Source: Cyclobacterium plantarum (lineage in GTDB: Bacteria; Bacteroidota; Bacteroidia; Cytophagales; Cyclobacteriaceae). From it: DNA of 64,000 bases. The position numbers and the translations under genes are program-made. The notes under the pieces are model-generated. The model saw only the letters and a program-made list of their open reading frames with translations, was not told the origin of the DNA and did no database searches. The stretch lies in contig NZ_JAANYN010000006.1 of the NCBI RefSeq assembly GCF_011290685.1, positions 124,001 through 188,000 of the forward strand, written 5' to 3'. Of this stretch, positions 44,848 to 55,600 are shown piece by piece. Position 1 is the stretch's first letter; each line of letters starts with the position of its first letter.

Positions 44848-47583
44848 TTAAATAGCAGCAGCCTCCCCCAACTGGTGAATGGTATTCTGGACCAGGCCTT
44901 CCACTTCATCTCCTTTTTCACTTTTTAGCTGGTAATTGATTTCCATCACCCAGGTGGGTTCGATATCAGGCATTTTTAATTTAACGGATTTACCGTCTGC
45001 TCCCAGTTCGGCAGCAGTAATGGTCAATTTCTTTTCGTTGTAATGCTTGGACCCATATTTTCTGGAACGCAACAAATCCCAGGTGGCCACAGAATAATTG
45101 GCCAACTCCCGCACACTGCTCTCATCCATTTTTTCCGAAAAAGTCAACAAAATCCCATCCTGCTGCGCCTGAATGCCTACCGGTATATGCACAGGCTTTT
45201 CGGTCATCCGGATGCGGTAAAGTCCCCCCAACTGGGGTTGGGTAGATCCCCAGGCGGATAAGCCGCAGAGGTAAAGGTGCCCGTCATCCTGATTGAAGCG
45301 CCCGCGCATTACACCCGTGGCAAATCGCGGCAAAGGTAACTCGACAATACCCCCCTGAACCTGTCCGCCCACTTTTTCAAAAGGCACCAGATAAACCTTG
45401 CCATAGCCATAGGAAAAACTCAATAATTTACCGTTCAGAGGCCCCCATTTTTCGCTGTCCACCCATAGCAGTTCTGAAGGAGAACGGTCTCTTTCCCTTT
45501 CCACCCATACCAGGGGCTGCTCCATTCCGGAATCGGTACTGTCGGCAGGTGGGTCAAAGCCAAACATGTTTCCGTAAAATCCCCCTTCTTCTACCCAGTT
45601 GATCCTATTCATGGGGTTCCAGTGTCCTTCCTGATCTGTAACGATAAAGGATCCGTCGGGATTAAGGCATACTCCGTTGGCTGCCCTGAATCCGGTAGCG
45701 ATAATTTCCGTATGCTCACCGTCCGGGCTAACTTTGATCAGGGTGCCATGCTGCGGAACCAATGCTTCCCTGGCATGCCGGGCACTTTTGGCATAATAGA
45801 GGTTGCCCTCCGCATCGGCCTGAAGTCCCATGGCAAATTCATGAAAGTGGTCGGTTACCTGATGGTCATTGTTGAAACTTTCGTAAAAATCTGCTTCTCC
45901 ATCCCCATTGTAATCATGCAAACGAACGATCTGATCCCGGCAGGTAACGAAAATTTCTTCCTCAATCACCTTGATTCCCAATGGCTGAAACAAACCTGAA
46001 GCAATCCTTTGCCAGGTCAGGGTTTGCTTGTTCTCCGTAAAGCCTTCCACCAGCCATACATCTCCGTCCGTTGCGCATACCACTGCTTTATTTCGATCCC
46101 TGAAAAAGTCCAGTCCACTCAGACGTAGTTGGTTTTTCCAGGGACTATTGAAAGGCGGGTTGAGGATATCCACCTGAAAGGCACCCTCCTGCTCTCCCTG
46201 CAGAATATTGGTTTCCAATAGTTGCGGAAAGCGAGCCGGACCTCCCTTGGTGAATTGCTCCAGGGAAGCTGGAGGATCCGAGGATTGGGCCCATTCTTCC
46301 AGGCCGGAAACGCCTGAAGCGGCCATGAATATTTTAATCTTTACAGGTTCGGAAGCAGTTATATTTACAACCTGGAAACCATTTTCTTCAGCCAATGCTG
46401 CTCCCTTTCCGGTCAATGCCACTGCAGTGCCCAGAGGAGCTACCCGCATTTTCAAGAGGCCTTCCGCAGGCTCGATGTTCAATGTACGGGAAAAAACCGG
46501 CTGATGCTCCAGTGAATCCAGTCCAAATGTCTCCAAAACCCGGGCTTCACCAACCGTATACCACATGATAAGGCGGTTTTCGTAAGGATAAAGCCCTTCA
46601 AAATGTGTCCATTCTTTGGGAAGCGGCCCAAATCTCCTTCCATCCCTGGCCAAAAACCGGGGATCGACAAAAGTACCGGTCTCCGGATGCGCCCAGCCCG
46701 GACCTGTCTCATTTTCCACATGCAGCTTGCCGATTGTCCTCGGTGAAATATTGTGCTTTTCGTTGAACAATATGGCTTCCCAATCGATAAACCCATCACC
46801 TGTCCATGCTCCGGCTACACGCATCAGGTCATGATCAAACATCATCCAGGCTTTGCCTGCGGCTACCCCACCTGGGCCATTGTCCAGCCGGACAGCTATT
46901 CCTTTATAGGCAAAATTAGCATCCCCAAAGTCTTCATCGGGAAGGGGTTGTACCGGACCGGTGGAGCGTTCCCGGGGAGGAGCATTTTCATCTACCAGTT
47001 CATAGGTGTTGATTAAAAAATTTCCGTAATCCATCTCTTCCCAGGGTTTATATTCCCTGGGCTCGGGCCCTCTACTTGTACCTTCCGGCAAACTGGCCAG
47101 ATAATCCTCATCGATGTTAAAATACTGTGCGGGATTTTCTTTTGAAACAAAGGTTTCTCTAATATAATGAATGACATCATATTTTTCCACTGGTGTCAGA
47201 TTGACCTGAGGAGGCATAGCACCATGCCCACGGGTCAGGGTTTGGTAAATGGCATAAGGATCCTCACCCACTTTAAAGGTGTCGGCCCAAAATTTAAATG
47301 CGGTGGGAAGTGAGCCTTCCTGCTCCGGATTTCCGTGACAGGTAATGCAGGTGTTGGTATAGATATGCTCTCCGGTACGCATGGACTCTCCATGCCGATC
47401 TCCCAATGCCTGAAGCAAACCCTTGTGGTCGATGTTTTTTTCGTAATCCGGCAAATCCGATTCCTGGAGAATAAAACCAGAGCGAGCAGCATCTGATATG
47501 GATACCTTATCTGTACGCTTTTGGCAGGCCAGGAACAACAATACAATTATAGGGATATACCAGGCAGTAAATTTTACATTCAT
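44848..47583 (-). CDS. Lipoprotein with c-type haem domain and propeller
   Basis: The N-terminus ends in the lipobox FLAC (Cys20), so the protein is lipid-anchored. CITCH at 79-83 is a single haem-c site, with HGAMPP about 40 residues later offering the Met ligand. A central region (about 190-400) resembles DUF6797, and residues about 490-780 look like an NHL/sorbosone-dehydrogenase-type propeller (NGVCLNPDGSFIVTDQEGHW). A beta-rich tail closes the 911 residues. The design suits a periplasmic oxidoreductase passing electrons from a substrate to its haem. It is the last gene of the SusC-SusD-sulfatase row, 69 bases after the sulfatase. Confidence 0.75.
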   Translation of the reverse strand: MNVKFTAWYIPIIVLLFLACQKRTDKVSISDAARSGFILQESDLPDYEKNIDHKGLLQALGDRHGESMRTGEHIYTNTCITCHGNPEQEGSLPTAFKFWADTFKVGEDPYAIYQTLTRGHGAMPPQVNLTPVEKYDVIHYIRETFVSKENPAQYFNIDEDYLASLPEGTSRGPEPREYKPWEEMDYGNFLINTYELVDENAPPRERSTGPVQPLPDEDFGDANFAYKGIAVRLDNGPGGVAAGKAWMMFDHDLMRVAGAWTGDGFIDWEAILFNEKHNISPRTIGKLHVENETGPGWAHPETGTFVDPRFLARDGRRFGPLPKEWTHFEGLYPYENRLIMWYTVGEARVLETFGLDSLEHQPVFSRTLNIEPAEGLLKMRVAPLGTAVALTGKGAALAEENGFQVVNITASEPVKIKIFMAASGVSGLEEWAQSSDPPASLEQFTKGGPARFPQLLETNILQGEQEGAFQVDILNPPFNSPWKNQLRLSGLDFFRDRNKAVVCATDGDVWLVEGFTENKQTLTWQRIASGLFQPLGIKVIEEEIFVTCRDQIVRLHDYNGDGEADFYESFNNDHQVTDHFHEFAMGLQADAEGNLYYAKSARHAREALVPQHGTLIKVSPDGEHTEIIATGFRAANGVCLNPDGSFIVTDQEGHWNPMNRINWVEEGGFYGNMFGFDPPADSTDSGMEQPLVWVERERDRSPSELLWVDSEKWGPLNGKLLSFSYGYGKVYLVPFEKVGGQVQGGIVELPLPRFATGVMRGRFNQDDGHLYLCGLSAWGSTQPQLGGLYRIRMTEKPVHIPVGIQAQQDGILLTFSEKMDESSVRELANYSVATWDLLRSRKYGSKHYNEKKLTITAAELGADGKSVKLKMPDIEPTWVMEINYQLKSEKGDEVEGLVQNTIHQLGEAAAI

Positions 47584-47652
47584 AAGATTAAGAGGTATTC
47601 TATTTTCAAAATATAATTCAAATCCGACTAATAAAAAACATTTTTTATTCGA

Positions 47653-49203
47653 TTAATTGGGAATTCTGCCCCACCAGGGACCTTCGTCCCTGATATCCAG
47701 CCACAGCTGCTGCATTTGAGGAATCAATTCCAAACAGGTGGCGTATTCCTGTTGGGCAATATCAGTGGTTTGGCCAGGATCATTTTTAATGTCGTACAAC
47801 TCAAAAGTATCCGGAACCGCTGTTTTTAGCCAATCCACTGCAGGAAAATTTCCTTCTTTGGGGATAAGATTAAAATTTTCCCGTCTCGGGGCCAGCCTAC
47901 CCACCAGTACATAATCCTCGTAACGCATGGCCATCTGCGCCATGCCCGGCATGTGGGATGAATTCAATAGAAAAAACCAAATCGGCAAAACCTCTCTTTC
48001 ATAGTCCTTTCCCAGAAAAGCATTAAATGCATCCGTCCCGTCTATGGTTCTGTCTTCCGGAACAGCCGCACCTGTCAGTTTACAAATGGTAGGTAAAAAA
48101 TCGGTACCATTAAATAATTGATGGCTTACCGTTCCGGCAGGAATGTGCCCCGGCCATCGTATCAATCCTGGTACCCGATGCCCTCCTTCATAGGGGAAAC
48201 GCTTCATTCCCCGCAAAATTCCCGGGGAGCCAAAGCATTTGTCCCGTATGGGGTCCTCCCATTCTCCATGAGATTCCTCAAGGGTAACGGGGTATTCAGG
48301 ACCATTGTCACTGGTAAAAACAACCAGGGTGGAATCCCTCAGGCCCTGCTTGTCAATAAACTGCATCAAGGCACCAAAGCTATCATCAACCTGAGATACA
48401 GTACCATAGTATTCCTTAGCGTATTGAAAAATATCCTTTTCCGGCCGTTTCACACCCCCATAGGAGATCTGTTGGGTCAAGCTTCTCAGCTCTTCCGTAT
48501 CATACAGGCTGGCAAAATCTTTGGGAGGATCTATTGGGGTGTGCGGCTCGTTGGTAGAAATGATGATAAAAAAGGGTTTGTCTTTATCTCTTTTCCCGGA
48601 GATCCAATCTGCGGCTTCCCGGGAAACGATGTCTACGTACCAACCATCCATTGGCCCTTCCGGAACACCATTCCTTATGAATTTCTCCGGATTCCTGGGT
48701 CCTGTCCCAAAAGCATTGACGGAAGTGGCCAGGGAGTAGTCAAAACCCATTTCGTTTACTGAAACTTCCTTCGGAGATTCCAATTTGGACAAATGCCATT
48801 TGCCAAAAAATGCGGTTTCATAACCTTCTTCCTGCAGCAATTCAGGCAGGGTGATTTCATTGCTGTCCAGTGTGGTCCCAAAAAAACCGGCAATATTGTA
48901 GAATCCGCTGCGGTACCCGTTTCTTCCGGTAAGGATTGCAGCCCGGGAAGGGGAGCAAACCGTTGCAGCCGAATGCATATCCGTCATCCTTACCCCCTCT
49001 TTGGCAAATTGGTCCAAATGGGGTGTTTTGATAAATGGATGACCGTAGCTACCCAGATCACCATAGCCCAGGTCATCGGTGAGAAAAATGATAATGTTGG
49101 GACGAGGAGGAGCATCAATTTGGGAATGGACGGAAATGACAGCAAAATTCCAAAGAACCAAATACATCAATAACCATTTTTTATTCCTTATCATAATCCT
49201 CAT
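47653..49203 (-). CDS. Secreted formylglycine-dependent sulfatase
   Basis: I start at the ATG at 49203 (49194 is an alternative); the longer frame adds 27 residues before the signal peptide. After a signal peptide ending near SVHSQ, IIIFLTDDLGYGDLGSYGH supplies the metal-binding Asp pair, and VCSPSRAAILTGRNGYRSG is the sulfatase signature in which the Cys becomes formylglycine. GKWHLS and FTSDNGPEYP carry further active-site residues. It belongs to the large S1 arylsulfatase family and should remove sulfate from a glycan. No anaerobic or other maturase gene lies in the window. Confidence 0.93.
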   Translation of the reverse strand: MRIMIRNKKWLLMYLVLWNFAVISVHSQIDAPPRPNIIIFLTDDLGYGDLGSYGHPFIKTPHLDQFAKEGVRMTDMHSAATVCSPSRAAILTGRNGYRSGFYNIAGFFGTTLDSNEITLPELLQEEGYETAFFGKWHLSKLESPKEVSVNEMGFDYSLATSVNAFGTGPRNPEKFIRNGVPEGPMDGWYVDIVSREAADWISGKRDKDKPFFIIISTNEPHTPIDPPKDFASLYDTEELRSLTQQISYGGVKRPEKDIFQYAKEYYGTVSQVDDSFGALMQFIDKQGLRDSTLVVFTSDNGPEYPVTLEESHGEWEDPIRDKCFGSPGILRGMKRFPYEGGHRVPGLIRWPGHIPAGTVSHQLFNGTDFLPTICKLTGAAVPEDRTIDGTDAFNAFLGKDYEREVLPIWFFLLNSSHMPGMAQMAMRYEDYVLVGRLAPRRENFNLIPKEGNFPAVDWLKTAVPDTFELYDIKNDPGQTTDIAQQEYATCLELIPQMQQLWLDIRDEGPWWGRIPN

Positions 49204-49377
49204 CTTGTCAGGTGTATGTGTCAGGGTAAAGCCCAATAAATTGCCGGGACAGCGGGTTAAACAAAACCCAAAAGCTACCGGCATCTTTTGGGTATTTGTT
49301 GGTGATTATAGTGACTAAAAAGATGGGTGATTAAGCAACTTTTAGTCAGCCGGTAGTATGTTTTTTAAATATTTGCC

Positions 49378-51138
49378 CTATAAATCAGCCAATCGAGGCA
49401 ATTTTGACCCATTGGAAGCAGTCATTTTCCTTTCCTGGCGAACGACAATGGGCACATAGCCCACTTCCATGCCTGCCGGGGGTGTCAGTATAAGTACAGG
49501 ATCAATGGCTACCAGTTCTCCAGCTGTAGGAGGAGCCATATAAGTTTTGTCAATGGTCCAGCTTTTATGAATTTTTTCTACAATGGCCTGTAAGGCTTCC
49601 TTTTCCTCCCTGCTCCAGTCAAATTGCTGAAAAGAAGGCTGATCTATAAAGCGGTACCATTTGTAGGTTACTGTAGAGCCATCTTTTAAATCAACCGAAA
49701 ATGCGGCTGAGGCCGGACCTGGATTGGCCCAGGCACCAGTTTCGGGGGAAGTGTAGGCGAGGTCTTTGTCAATCCTGAAATTTCCCGGAACGATTTCATT
49801 ACCATCTCTCCAATTGATGTATTGTTCCTCGGTTTCGGCAGGAGCAAAAGTACTGGCTTTTAGTTCAGCCGGAACTTCCTCTTCCGGAATGGGTATGCGC
49901 TGATCTCCCTCCTGCTTGAAATATTGCGGGAAAAGGCCTTTGGCACCAAAGGGATTTTCCTGCCATTGCAAACCAAATGCATTGGTCTCATTGACGATGG
50001 TTTCTACCACATTTTCCAATTTTCCCAAGTGCGTACCACCGGCATTTAATTGGGCTCCCTGATCCAGCGAAATTTTCCTGGGGCTAATATCAGGTTTCCA
50101 GGAATGGGCTTCACTAAATGCTCCGGACACGGCTTTTCCACCCTTTTTCCATTCCTTTACCGGATTGAACAAGGCATCTTTGGAGTAGTAAGTAACATCC
50201 TGTACGAGGACTGATCGGCCATTTTCGTCCACCGGAAACTGCAACTGGGGAATTTTGATAAACAAGTCACCCTCTTCTGTCTTCATTTCGAAGGAAGGAA
50301 CGGTATTGATTTCCATGGCTCCACCACCACCCATTGTCCCTTCTCGTGCATCTAGTCCCATACCTTCTATGGCCGGATAATCTTTGGATAACCTGCTCCA
50401 CATTTCTGGGATATAATAGGCTACAGGACCCTTGAAATTCGCTGCATTAAGAAACAAGGTCCAGCTTTGGTCTCCGGTAGGTGGCGGGCCGTCCCTTTTC
50501 TCCGTAAGCGGGAGCATCATGTGTGTGTAACCCAAAAACTTACCTTCCAGATCCTCCACAAAGGTAATCCCATCCGGAGGCACCACTATCCGGTTGCTCA
50601 ATTGGGCAATACCCAGTTCATCCTCCGGTAGGGCTTCCGCCCGGTAGAAGAAAGGCCAGCCAGGAGATGCAATTTCCGAATTGTAACAATTAGGTACACC
50701 GTTCATGCTGAATTTGGGTGGACCATAATGGTAACGATTTCCGCGCCAATAACCCAAACCGCCCTCCTGGGTTTGGAAAACACTGGCCCATGTGGGGCCT
50801 CTGGGCTCCCAGGTACGGGCTATGGTACCCTCAGGGCAGCAGGGAATATCCTTGTTGTCCGGATTGTCCGGAATAATCCAGTTTCCCGGCAAACCGATCT
50901 GGAAGCCCGCCAGTGGCTTTTCCACCAAAGGCCAAACGGCAGTATAAAAGCCGATCCCTGCTCCAAAACCATCCGGCCGCCTGGGCGAACTGTAGCCAAT
51001 GTACCCGTGAAGTCCATTTGCTCTTTGCGAAATCTCATACCTGACACTTGTTGATTTTTTGCTTATGGGCCCGGATAAATGAACGATCATTCCACTGATT
51101 CCCAATAACAATGCACTTACTAAAATTCGTATATACAT
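49378..51138 (-). CDS. Secreted protein of unknown family in the PUL-like locus
   Basis: I do not recognise this 586-residue protein. It has a short N-terminal hydrophobic segment (about 4-22) suiting a signal peptide or anchor. The N-terminal half is rich in Gly, Pro, Trp and Tyr (YIGYSSPRRPDGFGAGIGF, WEPRGPTWASVF) like a beta-sandwich glycan-binding or lyase-like surface, with a Cys-Cys pair (IPCCPEG) and a Gly run (TMGGGGAME). The C-terminal part contains a helical, charged stretch near 500. It lies 26 bases after the SusD stop and 174 bases before the sulfatase start, so it belongs to that operon and probably acts on the same substrate. Confidence 0.75.
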   Translation of the reverse strand: MYIRILVSALLLGISGMIVHLSGPISKKSTSVRYEISQRANGLHGYIGYSSPRRPDGFGAGIGFYTAVWPLVEKPLAGFQIGLPGNWIIPDNPDNKDIPCCPEGTIARTWEPRGPTWASVFQTQEGGLGYWRGNRYHYGPPKFSMNGVPNCYNSEIASPGWPFFYRAEALPEDELGIAQLSNRIVVPPDGITFVEDLEGKFLGYTHMMLPLTEKRDGPPPTGDQSWTLFLNAANFKGPVAYYIPEMWSRLSKDYPAIEGMGLDAREGTMGGGGAMEINTVPSFEMKTEEGDLFIKIPQLQFPVDENGRSVLVQDVTYYSKDALFNPVKEWKKGGKAVSGAFSEAHSWKPDISPRKISLDQGAQLNAGGTHLGKLENVVETIVNETNAFGLQWQENPFGAKGLFPQYFKQEGDQRIPIPEEEVPAELKASTFAPAETEEQYINWRDGNEIVPGNFRIDKDLAYTSPETGAWANPGPASAAFSVDLKDGSTVTYKWYRFIDQPSFQQFDWSREEKEALQAIVEKIHKSWTIDKTYMAPPTAGELVAIDPVLILTPPAGMEVGYVPIVVRQERKMTASNGSKLPRLADL

Positions 51139-51164
51139 ATTGTTTTATAAGATTTATTGCATTC

Positions 51165-52643
51165 CTATTCCACGCCTGTCCGGGTATCCCACCAGAGCTG
51201 TATGCCATAAAAGATGTCTACTTCATTAATGTCCGAAGGAAAACTTTGGTTATGGGCAATTTCATTTGCTGGATAAGACATGCGGAAAGGTGGTCGGTTA
51301 TGGCTGCTGGCATAGTCGTTGGAAACTTTGTCCAGCAATGGTACATCTGTTCTTCTTACCTCGGCCCATGCTTCCACACTTTGCTTGTATAGGGCAATCC
51401 AATTCTGCAACCGGATTTTTTCAAGATTAGTTGAAGAGCCGGAATCCCAGGCCACACCTGAATTTTGCAAGTAAGCATTGATCATTTCTGGTGCGACACC
51501 ATTTTCTTCCAGGGATACTTCAATGCCTTTCTCATAGGCTTCCTGGCTACTACCTCCGGAAACCAGCCCCCTTTCATAAGCCTCCGCCTTAATAAACCAA
51601 ACCTGAGATGCATTCATAAAGGGGGAAAAACCCATATCATCATAACCAAAGCGATCCCCTATATGGGACACATTGGCATTGGAGTTCATCGGGTCGCTGG
51701 TCTGCCCTATGCCCATTTTGTAACCGTTAAAAACCCCATTCTGATTCCTGTCCGCATAAACCGGAAGGCGGGGATCGTCCAGGTTTTCCAGGAGATTTAT
51801 CAAATCAAAATTGGTCCTGTATTGGTCGTTTTTATTGGTGGGGGTTCCCAATCTTTGCCTCCAGGGCTCTATGTTGGAGCTTACTCCCGGCCAGTTTAAA
51901 TAAGCATTGTCCGTGTGGTTCTCAAATACCGGATAGGTAGCGGGATTCCCCAAAATTTCACCAATCACCGCTGCGGCATCCTGAGGAGCGACAGAAGACA
52001 TGCGCATGGCTACTCGCAGCCTAATGGAATTGGCAAACTTTTTCCATTTCATGATGTCCCCTCCATAAATAAAATCCCCTACTCCAAGTGCCATACCATT
52101 GGGGTCCAGCATGGTATTTGCTGCTGCCAATTCTGAAAGAATCTTATCATATACCACTTCCTGAGAATCAAATTCAGGGCTCAAAATCCCCTCTTTATCT
52201 AAAAGAAATGCTTGCGTATAAGGGATATCTCCCCACATATCCGTTACCTGATGGGCCGTATAGGCTTTCATGATCAGGGATACAGCCTCCAGGTTTTGAT
52301 TTCCCTCTTCCCTGGCGATGTTACCAGCATCCACAAAATACGCCATGGCCCTATACAGGTTATCCCATTGTCCGTTATTGATATCTACCCGAAACTCGTA
52401 ATCTCCGGCGCCAATAGCAGCCAGCTGACCAGACCAGGTTCCCGCATAATAGATTCCTATCCGCTCGCCAAACAACTGACCGGCCACTACTGTCATGCCC
52501 GCACCAAGTACATTACTGGCGGGCACCTCTGATGGCTGGTTCGGGTTGATGTTCATTTCATTCCAATCTTCAGTACATGCAGTACAAAGCAGCACAGCAA
52601 GCAAAACCAAACCGGTGAATTTAGATGTTATTATATGTTTCAT
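51165..52643 (-). CDS. SusD/RagB-family nutrient-binding lipoprotein
   Basis: From the ATG at 52643 (MKHIITSKFTG) a lipoprotein signal runs to LLCTAC, and the mature protein begins TEDWNEMNINPNQPSEV, typical of the SusD-like-2 branch. The body is rich in TPR-like helices, for example QEDSQEVVYDKILSEL-like segments near 150 and QNWIALYKQSVEAWAEVRRT near 430. At 492 residues it is the normal size. It caps the SusC channel at the cell surface and captures the ligand. Fifty bases separate it from the upstream susC gene. Confidence 0.93.
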   Translation of the reverse strand: MKHIITSKFTGLVLLAVLLCTACTEDWNEMNINPNQPSEVPASNVLGAGMTVVAGQLFGERIGIYYAGTWSGQLAAIGAGDYEFRVDINNGQWDNLYRAMAYFVDAGNIAREEGNQNLEAVSLIMKAYTAHQVTDMWGDIPYTQAFLLDKEGILSPEFDSQEVVYDKILSELAAANTMLDPNGMALGVGDFIYGGDIMKWKKFANSIRLRVAMRMSSVAPQDAAAVIGEILGNPATYPVFENHTDNAYLNWPGVSSNIEPWRQRLGTPTNKNDQYRTNFDLINLLENLDDPRLPVYADRNQNGVFNGYKMGIGQTSDPMNSNANVSHIGDRFGYDDMGFSPFMNASQVWFIKAEAYERGLVSGGSSQEAYEKGIEVSLEENGVAPEMINAYLQNSGVAWDSGSSTNLEKIRLQNWIALYKQSVEAWAEVRRTDVPLLDKVSNDYASSHNRPPFRMSYPANEIAHNQSFPSDINEVDIFYGIQLWWDTRTGVE

Positions 52644-52693
52644 TTTAAGAACATTTAGCAAATTATCAATTTTTCCCTTTTTGCAGGCAACCC

Positions 52694-55600
52694 TTAAAGG
52701 GATATCCGCAAGTTAAATCCATAGGAGCGGTTTGTGGGGGGCATAAAGTTTTCAAACCCGGTACCCGCTTCTCCTCCGCCCATCTGAGATGCGGATTCTG
52801 GATCAAGCCCAAGTTCCCGGGCTCTTGCGCTTCGGTGCAGAATGGCCAGGTTTCGTCCAAAAACAGAGACGTTTACATTTTGCAATTTCCAGATATTGAA
52901 ACGATAGCCAAAGGTCAATTCCCGAAGCTTGATATAGGAGCCATCTACAATAGAGTATTCATGGTTGTTCCATACCCAGGAACCGTTGTAATAATCCTGA
53001 GCAGAAATGCGGATATCATTTGGGGAGCCATCTCCTTTTACACCATCCACAATAATTCCTTCTTCCCGGACATTATTTTGAACGGTGTTTTCAAAAGCCC
53101 CGGTAGGATAGGAATGCCACATTGTCGTACTAAAGAAATCACCGCCCATTCGGAAGTCAAACAAACCGCCAAAGGTAAAATTGCGGTACCTGAAGCTATT
53201 TTGAATACCGCCAATCCAATCCGGGGTAACATTTCCCAAAATCACCTGTTGATTGGTGGTCATGGGGGTTCCGTTGGGACTGATCATGATATTGCCATTT
53301 TCATCCCGTACATAGGGCAGACCGCTCAGGTCACCCCAGGGCTGTCCGGGAGTTCCCACAAGGCGCACTCCGCCAAAACCGGAACTGATGGTGATATTTT
53401 CCAAGCCCTGATACAATGAAACCACTGTGCTGGTATTTTTTGCCCAGTTTACCGTGGCATCCCAGGAAAAGTCCCCTCTTTGCATCATTCTGGCCCGTAA
53501 AATCAATTCTATACCCTTGTTTTCGATCTCAGCCGCATTGATCAGTTGAGATGCATAGCCGGTAGATCTGGCCGTTGGAACCTGGAGAATCATGTTCTCC
53601 GTTACCTGTCTGTAATAGGTTGCATCCAGAGAAAGCTTGTCATCAAAAAACCGTAAATCAGCTCCCAGCTCAAATGAAGTTGTCATTTCGGGTAAAAGGT
53701 TGGTTGGTGGTTTTACCGCAGTGGGGGTGAATAAGGAAATATTGTTAAAAGAAGTCGTTCCATAGGTACCCATAAGCTGGTACGGATCGGTATCAGAACC
53801 CACCTGAGCCAAACTGGCCCGCACCTGTGCATGGCTGAAGATTGACGAATTAAAATCCAGGGCATCCGAAAGCGTAAGGGCCATGTTTACCGAAGGATAA
53901 AAATAAGAACGGTTTTCTACAGGTAAGGTAGAACTCCAGTCATTTCTTCCCGTAGCACCCAAGAACAAATAGCCTTTATAGCCCAGTGTTGCAGAGGAAT
54001 AGATACTGTAGGTTTCCCGAAGGCTTTCAAACATACCTGTACCCGGTGTACCCCTTACATTGGAAATATTGAAAAGGTCCGGAACGGCCAGGTCGGGAGC
54101 ACTTAGGGAAATGGAGTTGAATTTGTTCTGCCTGAAATTACCCCCTACCAAAGCTACCAGTGAGAAATCATTGGCAAATTGCTTGTTGATGTTCAGCCTG
54201 ATATCGCTGTTAAACTCCTGTCTGCTTTGATCTGAAAGTGAAAACTGCCCGCCTCTGTTATTGTTAATGTTGGCCCTGGTTCTGGAGAGGGTAATGGATT
54301 CCCGTTCTTCATTGTAATAATCCATACCGGTAACCCAATTGGCCGAAAGCCAATCATTGAGCTGGTAATCTATATTTACATTTCCAAAAAACCGCTGCCG
54401 GTTCATGCTGTTGGTGTTTTCCAGCTCATAATAGAAATTATTGGCATTCAAATTATACCCACTGCCCATTTCATTGCCATGCTCTTCATAAACTTTTTTA
54501 ACCTCGTCCAGGGGAATATTCCGGAAAGCTCCCCAAGCCAGTTTGGTCATGGAACCATAAGAAACCACTGGGATATTATCACTGAAACGGTTGACATAAT
54601 TGAAGTCTGTACTCACCTTCAGTTTGTCGGTTGGCAGCAAAGTTAGACTGGCATTAAACGTGTTAACAGTTTGGTCGGTATTGAAAAAGGTACCATTCAT
54701 CTGCCGGTTGGAAAAGGCGACCCGACCATAGGCTTGCTGGCCCTTTGCAGTTACCGCCACCTGATTGACAAAGTTTCTTCCAGTCTGAAAGTAGTGATCA
54801 TGGATATTATTGGGCATGGATTCCCAGGGGCTGTTAGGGCCTTTTACCCATTGGTCCAACAGCAGTCCGGCATCAAAGCGAGGCCCCCATGAAGTGGCAT
54901 TTTCATTGATCCCGCCACCTATGCCGTCTACATAGTTGTAACTGTTTTGCTTGGCATATTCGTTGTAACTCAGGTTAGAGCCGGGGTTGTTTTCCAAATA
55001 TTGCTGCCAATCATATTCTCCGCCCCTTTGTCCGGGTCCGTATTCGTTTTGGAAATTCATAAAAAAACTGGGTACATCAAAAACCATAGAAGAGTTCAGT
55101 TCCACTCCCAGACCCATTTTTCCTTGCTTCCCTTTTTTGGTTTCAATTAAAATGACACCGTGTGTGGCCCTGTTACCATAAAGGGCGGCTGCATTGGCTC
55201 CTTTCAACACAGTAAGGGAAGCAATGTTTTCCGGATCGATATCTGCCGCTGTATTCCCATAATCCAGTCCACCTGCTCCTCCCAGATTGCTGCTGCTGTT
55301 ATCGATCGGAATCCCATCTACCACAAAAAGCGGTTGATTTCCCGAAAAAGAAGCATTTCCCCTGATGACTATTCTGGAAGACGCTCCTACCTGCGAGCCA
55401 CTGTTGGTCACTTGTACCCCGGCGATTTTTCCGCTCAGGGAGTTAACCAGGTTAAAATCATTCGCTGAAGTCAGGTCTTCCGGTTTCAATGCCTGGACAG
55501 TATACCCCAATTCTTTTCTTTCACGCTGAACACCGAAAGCGGTAACAACCACTTCGCCCAGGGCCTGGGAATCTTCCCGCAACACCACATCAAGGGTACT

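Noticed and set aside
48118-48762. 214-codon plus-strand frame opposite the sulfatase
   Set aside because: Wholly inside the sulfatase gene, whose motifs are complete on the other strand.
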